From JAEUIG01 sp046349775 (GTDB lineage Bacteria > Planctomycetota > Planctomycetia > Planctomycetales > Planctomycetaceae), in NCBI GenBank assembly GCA_046349775.1, contig JAXMBS010000027.1:1-64000 (forward strand): DNA of 64,000 nt, read 5' to 3'. Each line of letters begins with the position of its first letter. The stretch's first letter is position 1. Of this stretch, positions 1-8,603 are shown one piece after another. The notes beneath the pieces are model-generated. The model made no database searches. It saw only the letters and a list, made by a program, of their open reading frames with translations, and was not told where the DNA came from. The position numbers and the translations under genes are program-made.

Positions 1-54
1 GTCGTCGATATCCGACACCTCGTTCAGCGCAAATGCAATGATGGCCTGTGCGCT

Positions 55-396
55 TCAGCGACGTCCGAGTTGGATGTCGCGTCGGCCCGCCGTGTCTTTC
101 GGCTGCGGATCGAGACCGGCCAGAGTCACCAGGTCTGGACGGTCGTGTCCGACTTTCACCACGTGCGCGCCGGCCGAGTACACGCGCGGCTGAAAGCGGT
201 TCCCCTGCACGCGGACCGTATACAGGATGTCGCCGGTCGATTCTTCGATCACCTGGACCACGGGATTCATCGCGTCTTCCACAACAAGTACGGGAACGCC
301 GAAATCTGCGTCGGCGTTTCGGACGCCGCCTGAACAAACATTATGGCTCGCCGACGGCTTGACGTACTCTGAGTTGTTCCGCTCAAGTGCAATGCA
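55..396 (-). pseudogene. 3' remnant of an unrecognised secreted-enzyme-like gene
   Basis: The minus-strand frame is open from about 396 down to a stop at 55. The first conventional start, a GTG at 282, lies inside what reads as continuous protein. The readable part has a compact beta-rich pattern (VVQVIEESTGDILYTVRVQG, then RFQPRVYSAGAHVVKVG). This resembles the C-terminal domain that planctomycete phosphoesterase-like proteins often carry, but that resemblance is from memory and weak. No matching N-terminal part exists upstream: an in-frame TGA lies at 397-399 and the HK gene follows on the other strand. I read it as a 5'-truncated or frameshifted fragment. No function is assigned. Confidence 0.3.
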
Positions 397-502
397 TCAT
401 CCTGTAGAGAGCCGAACACAGCGTCACGGCCGTCGGACATTGTGAAATCAGGGGGGATACCCTCTTTTCGATTCCTCTCGTTGTCCAATCATTGAGTCGC
501 AA

Positions 503-1681
503 ATGCTGCACTGGCTTTGGCTCTTCGGTTTGAGATACTGTCTCGCAATCGCGTCAGTGGTCGCGGCGCTGCTGATCACACAGTCGCTGCAACCGACAGT
601 ATTTCCGACGCCGCTGTTCTTTACAGCGATCGTAATGAGTACCTGGTACGGTGGAACCGGCCCAGGACTGTTTGCCACACTGTTGGCCACGGCGATTCTG
701 CAGCACTTTTTCGTGGCGGCGGAACATCCGAATGCACCACAATCGCTCGATGTTCTCTACCTGGCGCAATTCTCTCTCCCCGCGTTGCTCACGTGCTGGT
801 TCGTGAAGAAGCGGAAGGAAGCGGAAGCCGAACTCAAAGAAGCCCGCGACCACCTCGATGCGAAGGTACAACAGCGGACCGTGGAACTGCGGTACACCAA
901 TGAGCAACTTCAGTCGGAGATCGCCGAACGCAAGCGCGCCGAGGATGTTGTCCACAAGACACAGGCCGACCTCGCTCATTTGACTCGAATCACCACGATG
1001 AGCGCACTCGCGACGTCAATCGCTCACGAGGTCAACCAGCCACTCGCCGCCATCGTCACCACCGGCGACGCGTGCCTCCGATGGTTATCCACCGAGCCGC
1101 CAAAACTCGACCGCGTGAAAGACTCCGTCTTGCGGATCGTTGACGAAGGCAGCCGCGCCGGCGAAATCGTCCGCCGCATTCGGACCCTCTCGACAAAAAC
1201 AACGCCGCACAAGGCCCCGGTGTTCATCAACGATCTCGTGCGCGAAGTGCTGGCCCTCCTCGCTCCCGAAATCGCCAAGCAAGGGGTTGTCGTCACGCAG
1301 CATCTTGCAGACGAGTGTCCGAAAGTCTGCGGTGACCGCATCCAACTGCAACAAGTGATGCTCAACCTCCTTCTGAATGGCATCGAAGCCATGGCCGGCG
1401 TGACGACTCGACCCGCCGTTCTTGATGTCCGCACTGTCCAGTCGGCCGCCGACCGCGTGCAGTTCATCGTGAGCGACTCCGGTTGTGGACTCGACGGGAA
1501 AGATGTCGAGCGGCTGTTCGAGACGTTCTATACCACAAAGCCGGACGGCGTCGGCATGGGATTGTCCATCAGCCGCACCATCATCGAGGCCCACGGAGGC
1601 ACACTGTCCGCCGCTGCCAACCCGGCCCATGGAGCGACGTTCACACTGGAGGTCCCGGTCGCCGGTGGAGAACAGCCGTGA
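503..1681 (+). CDS. Membrane sensor histidine kinase (FixL-like)
   Basis: A 392-residue sensor kinase. Residues 10-103 hold about four hydrophobic segments in a DUF4118-like arrangement. A charged coiled coil follows (about 104-155). The HisKA box has the motif SIAHEVNQPLAA with His175 as the phosphoacceptor. The HATPase domain has its N box near N287, G1 DSGCG (325-329) and G2 GVGMGLS (349-355). It should autophosphorylate and pass phosphate to the response regulator encoded next, whose GTG start overlaps this gene's TGA, so the two are translationally coupled. The NQPL variant after the His is typical of FixL/DctB-type kinases. No PAS or heme domain is visible, so the stimulus is unknown. 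Confidence 0.9.
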   Translation: MLHWLWLFGLRYCLAIASVVAALLITQSLQPTVFPTPLFFTAIVMSTWYGGTGPGLFATLLATAILQHFFVAAEHPNAPQSLDVLYLAQFSLPALLTCWFVKKRKEAEAELKEARDHLDAKVQQRTVELRYTNEQLQSEIAERKRAEDVVHKTQADLAHLTRITTMSALATSIAHEVNQPLAAIVTTGDACLRWLSTEPPKLDRVKDSVLRIVDEGSRAGEIVRRIRTLSTKTTPHKAPVFINDLVREVLALLAPEIAKQGVVVTQHLADECPKVCGDRIQLQQVMLNLLLNGIEAMAGVTTRPAVLDVRTVQSAADRVQFIVSDSGCGLDGKDVERLFETFYTTKPDGVGMGLSISRTIIEAHGGTLSAAANPAHGATFTLEVPVAGGEQP

Positions 1682-2301
1682 ATGCCAGTGACGCCGTGAT
1701 CTGCCTTGTCGACGATGAAGAATCCATTCGCAGCGCGCTGACCGACCTGTTGGAGTCGACGGGATTCACGGCCCGCGCCTATGCCTCCGGACGTGAATTT
1801 CTGGAATCGCTGACCGACAACGCGCCTCCTTGTTGCCTGATTCTCGACGTGCGTCTCGTGGGCGCCAGCGGACTGGAGTTCCAGCAGCAGTTGAAGCGTG
1901 CAGGCATCAGCATCCCGATCGTGTTCATCACCGGCCACGGCGACATCCCGATGGCGGTCGAGGCGATGAAGGAGGGCGCCGTGGACTTCCTGGCCAAGCC
2001 GTTCCGCGACCAGGAACTTCTCGACGCCATCAATCGCGCGATCGCACGCGGCCGAACCGAGCGCGAACAGCAGGCCGGCCTCGCGGAAGTCCAGCTGCGG
2101 TTCGACGTCCTTACGCCGCGCGAACGCGAGGTGATGTTGCTCGTCGTCCGCGGCCTCCTGAACAAGCAAATCGCTTCCGAGCTGGGCATGAGCGAGACCA
2201 CTGTCAAGGTTCACCGCGGCCAGGTGATGCGCAAGATGCAGGCCGATTCGCTCCCCGATCTCGTCCGCATGGCCGACAAGCTCGCACTCGGCGGTCCCTG
2301 A
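1678..2301 (+). CDS. FixJ/NarL-type response regulator
   Basis: A 207-residue regulator. The N-terminal receiver has acidic D12/D13, phosphoacceptor D57 (LILDVRL), T85 and K107 (LAKPF). The C-terminal LuxR-type helix-turn-helix is recognisable from LTPREREVMLLVVRGLLNKQ and MSETTVKVHRGQVMRKM. I chose the GTG at 1678 because it overlaps the kinase stop in a GTGA junction and the receiver begins right after it. It should bind DNA as a dimer when phosphorylated by the upstream kinase. No target gene can be named from the sequence. Confidence 0.9.
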   Translation: MNASDAVICLVDDEESIRSALTDLLESTGFTARAYASGREFLESLTDNAPPCCLILDVRLVGASGLEFQQQLKRAGISIPIVFITGHGDIPMAVEAMKEGAVDFLAKPFRDQELLDAINRAIARGRTEREQQAGLAEVQLRFDVLTPREREVMLLVVRGLLNKQIASELGMSETTVKVHRGQVMRKMQADSLPDLVRMADKLALGGP

Positions 2302-2517
2302 TAGTCTCCATCGACTTTAACGTCGTTCCCCGCACGGCAGTTCCGGCGTTTTCAGTCGCAGGCTTACACCTTCGGACGGGCGTCTACGACCTTCGGACAG
2401 TCTGGGCACATCTGCCCATGTCGGTGATTGATCGAACCGATCACCTTTCTGCACACTCGCTGGGCCGAATCACGTCGATTCGGACTTTGACAAACATTGT
2501 GTCCGCAAGGCCCCTCC

Positions 2518-3522
2518 ATGAACCGTTCGCTACCGCACACTCGCCGTCCCCACCGCTATGCTTTCACCCTGATCGAACTCCTGGTCGTGATCGCAATCAT
2601 CGCGATCCTGATCGCCCTGCTGCTGCCGGCCGTCCAGCAGGCGCGCGAAGCCGCCCGTCGTGCCCAGTGCAAGAACAACCTCAAGCAGCTCGGCCTCGCG
2701 CTGCACAACTATGTCGACGTCTATTCGGCGTTTCCTCCCGCGGCGGTCCTGCTCAAGAACCAGATCTCCGACACTTACTCGGCGCAGGCCCGGCTGCTCC
2801 CTTACATCGATCAGGCGAACCTGCAGGCGCTGATCGATTTCAATCTCAGTTACAGCGTGCAGCCGCAAGTGACCAAGACGCGCCTGGCGGTACTGATGTG
2901 CCCGACTGAGGTTAACGATCAGTCGTCAACCGTGGGGACGATCACTTACTACCCGTCAAACTACGCGTCCAGCTTCGGGACGTGGTTTGCGTGGAATCCA
3001 GTCGCCGGCACGACGGGCGACGGAGCGTTCGGAGCGAATTCCAAGTTCCGCCCGGCCGACTTCCTCGACGGCATGAGCAACACGATTGGGATGGCGGAGG
3101 TGAAGGCTTACCAGCCGATTCTCCACGACAGCGGCACGCCGAATACGCTGAACGTCCCGCCGCCCAACACGCCGGCCGACGTGCTGGCTTACGGCGGCAC
3201 GTTCGACGCAACGCTGGCGCACTCGCAATGGGTGAACGGCATGATGGTCCAGACCGGAATGACGACCGCGTTCACTCCGAACACAAAGGTGATCTACATG
3301 AACGGCACCACGCCAGTGGATGTCGACTTCATGAGCACGCGTCTCGGACTCAGCCCCACGAATCCGTCGTACGGCACGATCACCGCACGCAGCTACCACA
3401 CCGGGATCGTCCAAGTACTGCTAATGGACGGCTCGGTGCGACCGATCAGCAACAACATCGATCGCGCTGTGTGGCGCGCACTCGGCACCCGCGCCGCCGG
3501 CGAGGTCGTCGGAGAGTTCTAA
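2518..3522 (+). CDS. DUF1559 pilin-like secreted protein
   Basis: A 334-residue protein of the planctomycete DUF1559 family. It starts with a type IV prepilin-like leader: a basic stretch, then FTLIELLVVIAIIAILIALL, followed by PAVQQAREAARRAQCKNNLK. The C-terminal family signature is present (YHTGIVQVLLMDGSVR). The leader suggests processing by a prepilin peptidase and assembly in a pseudopilus or at the envelope. The family is massively expanded in planctomycetes and its exact role is unknown. ATG 2518 is preferred over a TTG 21 bases upstream because the leader begins there. It is a single gene. An inverted repeat lies directly downstream. Confidence 0.9.
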   Translation: MNRSLPHTRRPHRYAFTLIELLVVIAIIAILIALLLPAVQQAREAARRAQCKNNLKQLGLALHNYVDVYSAFPPAAVLLKNQISDTYSAQARLLPYIDQANLQALIDFNLSYSVQPQVTKTRLAVLMCPTEVNDQSSTVGTITYYPSNYASSFGTWFAWNPVAGTTGDGAFGANSKFRPADFLDGMSNTIGMAEVKAYQPILHDSGTPNTLNVPPPNTPADVLAYGGTFDATLAHSQWVNGMMVQTGMTTAFTPNTKVIYMNGTTPVDVDFMSTRLGLSPTNPSYGTITARSYHTGIVQVLLMDGSVRPISNNIDRAVWRALGTRAAGEVVGEF

Positions 3523-3535
3523 ACGGAGAATCTTT

Positions 3536-3607
3536 GCCACCGAGAACACAGCGGTCACCGCGAGAATTGAACTTATTCTCCTCGGCGACCGTTGTGCACT
3601 CGGTGGC
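3536..3607. repeat. Imperfect inverted repeat, GCCACCGAG family
   Basis: The left arm (3536-3566) begins GCCACCGAGAACACAGCGG. The right arm (3577-3607) ends in TGTGCACTCGGTGGC. When one arm is reverse-complemented, about 21 of the first 27 positions agree, over a 10-base loop. It lies between the DUF1559 stop and the antiporter start. A single arm-like copy (GCCACCGAGCACACCGAGA) occurs near 49210. It could act as a terminator for the upstream gene, but there is no T-run. Confidence 0.55.
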
Positions 3608-3660
3608 TATCGCTTCTGCGGCGAACAAACCTTCTCGCGGTGCTTAGCCGGGAATTGACG

Positions 3661-4974
3661 ATGAAGTCGACGGATTTTGTGACATTTTCCCTGCAGATTG
3701 CAGCGATGCTGGCGGTGGCGATGCTGTTCGGCCAGCTCATGCGCCGTTTCAAGCAGCCCGCCGTACTCGGTGAAATGATGGGCGGCATCCTGCTGGGACC
3801 GACCATCTTTGGCATGCTGGCGCCCGCCGCCTACGTCTGGCTGTTCCAGTCGTCGCCCGAAGTGGGCGTAGTCCGCGACGCGTCGATCAAGCTGGGAATG
3901 CTGTTCTTCCTGTTCATCGCCGGGTTCGAGATCAACCTCTCGGACTTGCGGACGATGGGCAAGCGGGCACTGATTATCGGACTGATTGGCACGCTGCTGC
4001 CGATCGGGTTCGGCGTCGGACTGGTGTACGCGCTGCCGCGCGACTTCTGGGGACCAGCAGTGCAGGCGCACTTCCTGTCATTTGCTCTGTTCGTCGGCAT
4101 GAACCTCGCCAACTCGGCAAATCCGGTCATCGCCCGCATCCTGATGGACCTCGGTCTGCTCAAGAGCAAAATCGGCACGACAATCATGACCGCCACGATT
4201 GTCGACGACCTCGTGAACTGGACCTTGTTCGCGATCATCCTCAGCGACATCGCTCCGTCCAACCCGGCCGCGACGGTCAGCCTGCCGGTGAGCATCCTGC
4301 TGGTGTTCGGCTTCTTCGCCGTCGTGCTGGGATTCGGCCGCTGGGCCGGTCCCCGCGCCCTGCATTGGGCGCGCTGGAACCTGAGCTGGCCGACCGGACT
4401 AATTGGCTTCACGACCCTGATGATCCTCTTATGCGGCAGCGTCGCGGAAAAGCTCGGCATTCATGCGTTTCTCGGAGCATTCCTGATCGGAGCGGCGCTG
4501 TCCGGCGGCGAAGATTCGGATCACCACGCGGCACACGACATCATCTGCAAGTTCGCCTTGAGCTTCTTCGCACCGGTGTACTTCGTGTCGATGGGTCTGA
4601 ATGCCAATTTCATCAAGAGCTTCGACCTGACAATGGTACTGGTGATCCTGATCGCCGCGCTGGCCAGCAAGATGATCGGTGTCCTCCTCGGAGCGAAGCT
4701 GGCGCGGATGCCCATCAACGCGGAGACCGTGGCAATCGCCATGGGACTGAATGCACGCGGCGCAACGGGCATTATCCTGGCGGGCGTCGGTCTCGCTAAC
4801 AAAGTGATTGATGAGCGGATTTTCGTCGCCGTCGTCGTGATGTGCCTGGTGACTTCACTGATTGCTGGCCCGGCGATGAACGCATTGCTGAAGCGGCATG
4901 TTGCGATCCAGGGACTGGGCACACCGGAACCTGAACAACTGGTCGAAGAAGAGTTGTCGGCGTCGCCCGTGTAG
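3661..4974 (+). CDS. CPA2-family cation:proton antiporter
   Basis: A 437-residue, very hydrophobic protein with about 12 membrane segments, typical of Kef/NhaA-like CPA2 exchangers. Family signs are the GEMMGGILLGPTIFG segment near the N-terminus, NSANPVIARILMDLGL followed by TATIVDDLVNW (the acidic ion-binding pair region), and MGLNARGATGIILAGVGLA near the C-terminus. No C-terminal RCK/TrkA-N domain is present, so the gating domain of classical KefB/C is missing. It should exchange Na+ or K+ for protons in the inner membrane. ATG 3661 is preferred over an upstream TTG/GTG because it starts directly before the first membrane helix. Confidence 0.88.
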   Translation: MKSTDFVTFSLQIAAMLAVAMLFGQLMRRFKQPAVLGEMMGGILLGPTIFGMLAPAAYVWLFQSSPEVGVVRDASIKLGMLFFLFIAGFEINLSDLRTMGKRALIIGLIGTLLPIGFGVGLVYALPRDFWGPAVQAHFLSFALFVGMNLANSANPVIARILMDLGLLKSKIGTTIMTATIVDDLVNWTLFAIILSDIAPSNPAATVSLPVSILLVFGFFAVVLGFGRWAGPRALHWARWNLSWPTGLIGFTTLMILLCGSVAEKLGIHAFLGAFLIGAALSGGEDSDHHAAHDIICKFALSFFAPVYFVSMGLNANFIKSFDLTMVLVILIAALASKMIGVLLGAKLARMPINAETVAIAMGLNARGATGIILAGVGLANKVIDERIFVAVVVMCLVTSLIAGPAMNALLKRHVAIQGLGTPEPEQLVEEELSASPV

Positions 4975-5408
4975 CTTTGCGGACCGTTGCGATCATCGAA
5001 ATTCAGCCGCGCGTCAGAGCGGTGAGACGCAACGATTGCAGGGCGAGTGTCAGGTCGCAGTCAATCAATTTCGCGAGCGTCGCTGAGTTCTCGCAAAGGA
5101 ACGTGCGGTGTCGAACGGACTTCGGCAGACGCTATTGGACGGGACAGGGGTGCCTGCGGTCACACGAGGCTGATTCGGAACACACGTGGCAGGGAGAAGG
5201 CCGCAAATGAATGACGTTTCTGCGCATCTGCACCACCGCGGATTCGCGACTACACGCAGCCACCTATTGCTCGACTGAGTCTCTGCGGATGTCGCTCGGC
5301 TGATTGCCAAAATAACAGTCACTCCGAGGACCCTGAGCGAGTCGACGCTACACGGTCGGCATCGCACGCACAAATTCACGCAACTGAACGACTCCAGCGA
5401 ATCATGAG
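4975..5408. other. Intergenic region, no gene seen
   Basis: This 434-base stretch lies between convergent genes. I see no convincing ORF, RNA fold or repeat. Short open frames on both strands lack family signatures. Confidence 0.5.
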
Positions 5409-6338
5409 TCACACATCACAGACCTGCACCGCCTGTCGCAGGCCGGCGAGCGGATCGCGCGTCGGGATGAATTCGTGGCCTACGTGACCGGTGTACCCGA
5501 TCTCCAGCAGCTTTCGCATAATGGGCGGATAATTGATCTCCTGGTTGTCGTCGAGCTCGCAGCGGCCGGGGTTGCCGGCGGTGTGGACGTGGCCGATCAC
5601 GTCCCGGCACTGCTCGATGCGGCTGATCACGTCGCCATGCATGACCTGCACGTGGTAGATGTCGAACAGCAGCTTTACGCGCGGTGAGCCGACGCGGCGG
5701 ACGATGTCGGCGCAGTAGTCGATGTCGTCCCCCTGGTAACCGGGATGCCCCTTCATCGGGTGCGATCCGTCGCGGCTGTTCAGATGCTCCAGGCAGACGG
5801 TCACGCCCTGCTTTTCCGCGTGCGCTGCCAGCAACTTCAGGCCGGCGACGCAGGTGTCGGCCCCCTCTGCCAGTGAGATCTCCCCGCTGGTGGAGTCGTC
5901 GGCCTGTTTCCACTTGTAGCCGGTGAAGGCGATCACATTTGGGACTTTCGCAGCAGCACAGTCGTCGATCATTCTCGAAGTCACGGTGATGACCTCGTCG
6001 TGGTACGCACGGTTATTGAGCCCGCGCATGAACGGCGCGCCGGGCATGCCGTTGGGAGCGATGGCGCAACTCAATCCGTGTTTTTTCAACGTGTTCCACG
6101 TCTCCGGACCGCAGATTTCCACCGATTTGCAACCAACAGATTTGGCGTGCGCACAGGTTTGCTCGATCGTCCATTTGTCGCCGCCGGCGTTGAAACACCA
6201 GAAGACGACCGAGTGCTGAATGCGGCCCTTGAGCGTCAGTTCTTGAGCGGGCATGTGCGCCTGTCCCAGTTGTAGGCACGCAACGGCGGTCCCAGAGGCC
6301 GCTGCGGTCGTCAGAAAGTCGCGGCGAGTGAGCGACAC
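5409..6338 (-). CDS. Hydroxypyruvate isomerase-like TIM-barrel protein (Tat-exported)
   Basis: A 309-residue AP-endonuclease-2/xylose-isomerase-like barrel. The N-terminus has a Tat-type signal (LTRRDFLTTAAASG) that fits a GTG start at 6338, two bases after the ThuA stop. Barrel landmarks include VCLEHLNSRDGSHP (acidic metal ligand), VKLLFDIYHVQVMHGD, IGHVHTAGNPGRCELDD and GHEFIPTRD, which match Hyi-type isomerases. The likely reaction is aldose/ketose isomerisation of a small sugar acid or sugar; the substrate is uncertain. It is the second gene of a two-gene operon with the ThuA protein, a pairing that suggests extracytoplasmic sugar processing. Confidence 0.85.
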   Translation of the reverse strand: MSLTRRDFLTTAAASGTAVACLQLGQAHMPAQELTLKGRIQHSVVFWCFNAGGDKWTIEQTCAHAKSVGCKSVEICGPETWNTLKKHGLSCAIAPNGMPGAPFMRGLNNRAYHDEVITVTSRMIDDCAAAKVPNVIAFTGYKWKQADDSTSGEISLAEGADTCVAGLKLLAAHAEKQGVTVCLEHLNSRDGSHPMKGHPGYQGDDIDYCADIVRRVGSPRVKLLFDIYHVQVMHGDVISRIEQCRDVIGHVHTAGNPGRCELDDNQEINYPPIMRKLLEIGYTGHVGHEFIPTRDPLAGLRQAVQVCDV

Positions 6339-6340
6339 GA

Positions 6341-7198
6341 CTACTTGCCGTCGATCAGCACTTGAGAGGCCGGTTTCAAGTGGGCTTCGTCCAGCTTGCC
6401 CACCGACCACAAGAGGCCGCGCGTCACGAGATCGAGGTAACGCGGATCGCCCACGGTGACGTTGTTGTGGCCGAGCGTGGTGGCGAACACGTTCGTCTTC
6501 CCCTGGTAGCGGTTGATCCACACGCACACGCCGTCGGCCATTCCCGGGGTACCGTCTTTGTTCGTCCACTTCTGATTGCCGCGTGCGAGGGGTGTTGCCG
6601 TCTCGTGCAGCTTCCCGGAAAAGTTGTTGTACAGCTCCTCGTTTTGCGTCTTCCAGTTCGTCAGCGTCTTCGTGATGGGATGCTCCTCCTCGACGAACGT
6701 GATCTCGATCGGCGCCTGCGGCCCATGCCGGGTGCTGGCCAGCCCCGTGAATTCAAACCACGGCGTGCTGTTGGGATAGCCCTCCGTCCGGTAACTGTGA
6801 ATGCCGCAATGCAGGACCACGGCCGGCAAGCCGTCCCGATGCGGTTGTAGAATCCGCTGGACCGTCTCGATGTTGGTGACATCGGATGTGCACTCATCGT
6901 GCACGACGACGTCGAACCCGTTGGCCCAGTCCGCGGACTCGTACCGCGGGTTGAGATGCTTCGTGCCGGTGTCCGGGTCGTAGCTGATCTCCCACTGGAC
7001 GTTGGCGCGTGCGGACACGCCCTGCGTCAGCAGCGTCTGCTGCTCTTTGTAGTCGTGGCAGCACCCGCCCAGGATCAGCAGGGCTCGGATCGGCCGCTCA
7101 TCGGCTCCGATGGCAGGCGATGCAACAGCAGTCGCCAGGCACAGTGCGCCAGCAAGTGAGAACGCAAGGCAGCGCGGAATTCGATCGAACACGGTCAC
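6341..7198 (-). CDS. ThuA-domain secreted protein
   Basis: A 285-residue protein with an N-terminal signal peptide (hydrophobic core about 10-30, AIGA cleavage region). The body matches the ThuA (trehalose utilisation-like, glutamine amidotransferase-like fold) family of planctomycetes: RALLILGGCCHDYKEQQ at the mature start, DVVVHDECTSDV, VVLHCGIHSYR, and the C-terminal VTVGDPRYLDLVTRGLLWSVGKL. Biochemistry of the family is poorly defined, and a role in sugar or glycoside metabolism is inferred. It lies directly upstream of the Hyi-like gene with a 2-base gap, so the two are co-transcribed. Confidence 0.87.
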   Translation of the reverse strand: MTVFDRIPRCLAFSLAGALCLATAVASPAIGADERPIRALLILGGCCHDYKEQQTLLTQGVSARANVQWEISYDPDTGTKHLNPRYESADWANGFDVVVHDECTSDVTNIETVQRILQPHRDGLPAVVLHCGIHSYRTEGYPNSTPWFEFTGLASTRHGPQAPIEITFVEEEHPITKTLTNWKTQNEELYNNFSGKLHETATPLARGNQKWTNKDGTPGMADGVCVWINRYQGKTNVFATTLGHNNVTVGDPRYLDLVTRGLLWSVGKLDEAHLKPASQVLIDGK

Positions 7199-7308
7199 TC
7201 CTCAAAGATGGAAGGCAGTCGCCGTGGATTATGCGGGATTGCGAGGACATGTGCGAGTGTCCGCACTCGATCAAGCACAGCGTAAAGCGCAGGGCGAGTC
7301 GGTATCGG

Positions 7309-8154
7309 TCACTGCCGGTCGGCCGCGCGCAATCGGTCGATCAGATCCGGAAGGTTCTCAACGATCAGGTCCGGGGGAGGATTCGCGCGCTCGAATTCCG
7401 CCCGCGAGCTGATTCCGGTCAGGATTCCCGCCGTCCACAGGCCCAGTGGAATCGCGCCGGATATGTCGGTTTCGTAGCGATCACCGACCATCAGCGTTTG
7501 TCCGGCCGTCAGATTCAGCCGTGCCATCGCCAGTTCGTACATGCCCCGATTCGGCTTGCCAATGACCAGCGGTTGTTGGCCGGTGGCTGTCGCCAGGAGT
7601 GCCAGAATGCTTCCGGCGCCCGGCAACGGACCGCGTTCGCTGGGATAACTCGCGTCCGAGTTCGTGCCGATGAACCTGGCGCCGCGGCGAATGGCGAGCG
7701 TGGCGTTCGCCAGTTCTTCGTAGGTCAGTTGGAAATTGATTCCCGCCACGGCGTACGTTGCCGCATCGGGGTCCGTCGTCAATTCGAACCCGTTCTTTTG
7801 CAGCGCGACCTTGAGTCCGTCCTGCCCGACCACAATCACGGGACCGCGCGGCCAGCTGTGTTCGGCGACCTGTCTGGCCAACCAGGAGGCGGTCGCCTCG
7901 GCGCTGCCCAGTACCTGATCCGGCCGCACATGGATGTCCATCTCGGCCAGCCGCTCGACAAACTGCTCGGAGGTCTTGCTCGCATTGTTCGTGACGAACA
8001 GAAACGCGCGGCCGGTCGACGTCAGATAGTCGATCGCGTCCTGAACTCCCGGCAATGGTCGAGCGCCTACGTAGATGACGCCGTCCATGTCGAACAGCAC
8101 GCCGCGCACCGCACCCAGTCCGGCAAGCTCACGAGTCATGGCCCTGCTCTCCAT
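7309..8154 (-). CDS. HAD-IIA hydrolase (NagD-like sugar-phosphate phosphatase)
   Basis: A 281-residue cytoplasmic HAD phosphatase. Motif I is FDMDGVIYVG (nucleophile D22, acid D24), motif II is FVTNNASKT, the C2 cap region carries TNSDASYP, the conserved Lys is in IGKPN, and motif IV is MVGDRYETDI. This order is diagnostic for class IIA (NagD, phosphoglycolate or 4-nitrophenyl phosphatase relatives). The substrate cannot be decided. A second ATG at 8139 has a better-spaced GGAG and may be the true start (276 residues). It appears to be transcribed alone. Confidence 0.87.
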   Translation of the reverse strand: MESRAMTRELAGLGAVRGVLFDMDGVIYVGARPLPGVQDAIDYLTSTGRAFLFVTNNASKTSEQFVERLAEMDIHVRPDQVLGSAEATASWLARQVAEHSWPRGPVIVVGQDGLKVALQKNGFELTTDPDAATYAVAGINFQLTYEELANATLAIRRGARFIGTNSDASYPSERGPLPGAGSILALLATATGQQPLVIGKPNRGMYELAMARLNLTAGQTLMVGDRYETDISGAIPLGLWTAGILTGISSRAEFERANPPPDLIVENLPDLIDRLRAADRQ

Positions 8155-8603
8155 CGGAGGCGATTCCCAAAACGGGAAAATCTCTCAAGCAGCGAAGTAT
8201 CTCTGATACGACTTTCCGCTGCGTGCTTTCCGATGAAGCGTATGGCCTATTGAAATACTCGTCCATCAACGCGGGACGCGGTCCACTGAATGACGCGTTT
8301 TCTCGGACATCCGATGTGGATCAGAAGCGGGAGGAAGGTCAGCAGGGACCTGACAGCCAGAGGACTTCCCCGATCGGCTCGCAGACGAAAACACAGCGCC
8401 ATGACAGCGCCATTCAGCGGGGAAATTGCCGAAGCCAGTTCGCTTTGTTGTGGTGGCTGCGAGACGAGAAAGGACTTCGGTTGACGATCATCTCGCCGCT
8501 CGACCGCCACCCTAGAGCCAGCGGCTCTTTGGTGTAGCACCCGCGGCCCTGAATTCGTCGCTGTTTGGGGCCTTCCGGACGCTAGACCATCTTGAACTCC
8601 GCC
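8155..8603. other. Intergenic region with a small hairpin
   Basis: A 449-base space downstream of the TolC gene and upstream of the HAD gene, both on the minus strand. At 8514-8528 there is a perfect 6-bp stem (AGAGCC AGC GGCTCT) with a short T stretch on the plus side. It may end tolC transcription weakly or belong to a dispersed repeat. Small open frames (for example minus 8247-8540) have no recognisable features. Confidence 0.4.

Noticed and set aside
5140..5290. Cobalamin riboswitch, suggested by short G-rich boxes
   Set aside because: The required box order and the B12 box could not be found on either strand.
5065..5412. 115-codon minus-strand frame in the gap before the Hyi-like gene
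   Set aside because: No start signal, no domain, and composition unlike the neighbouring proteins.
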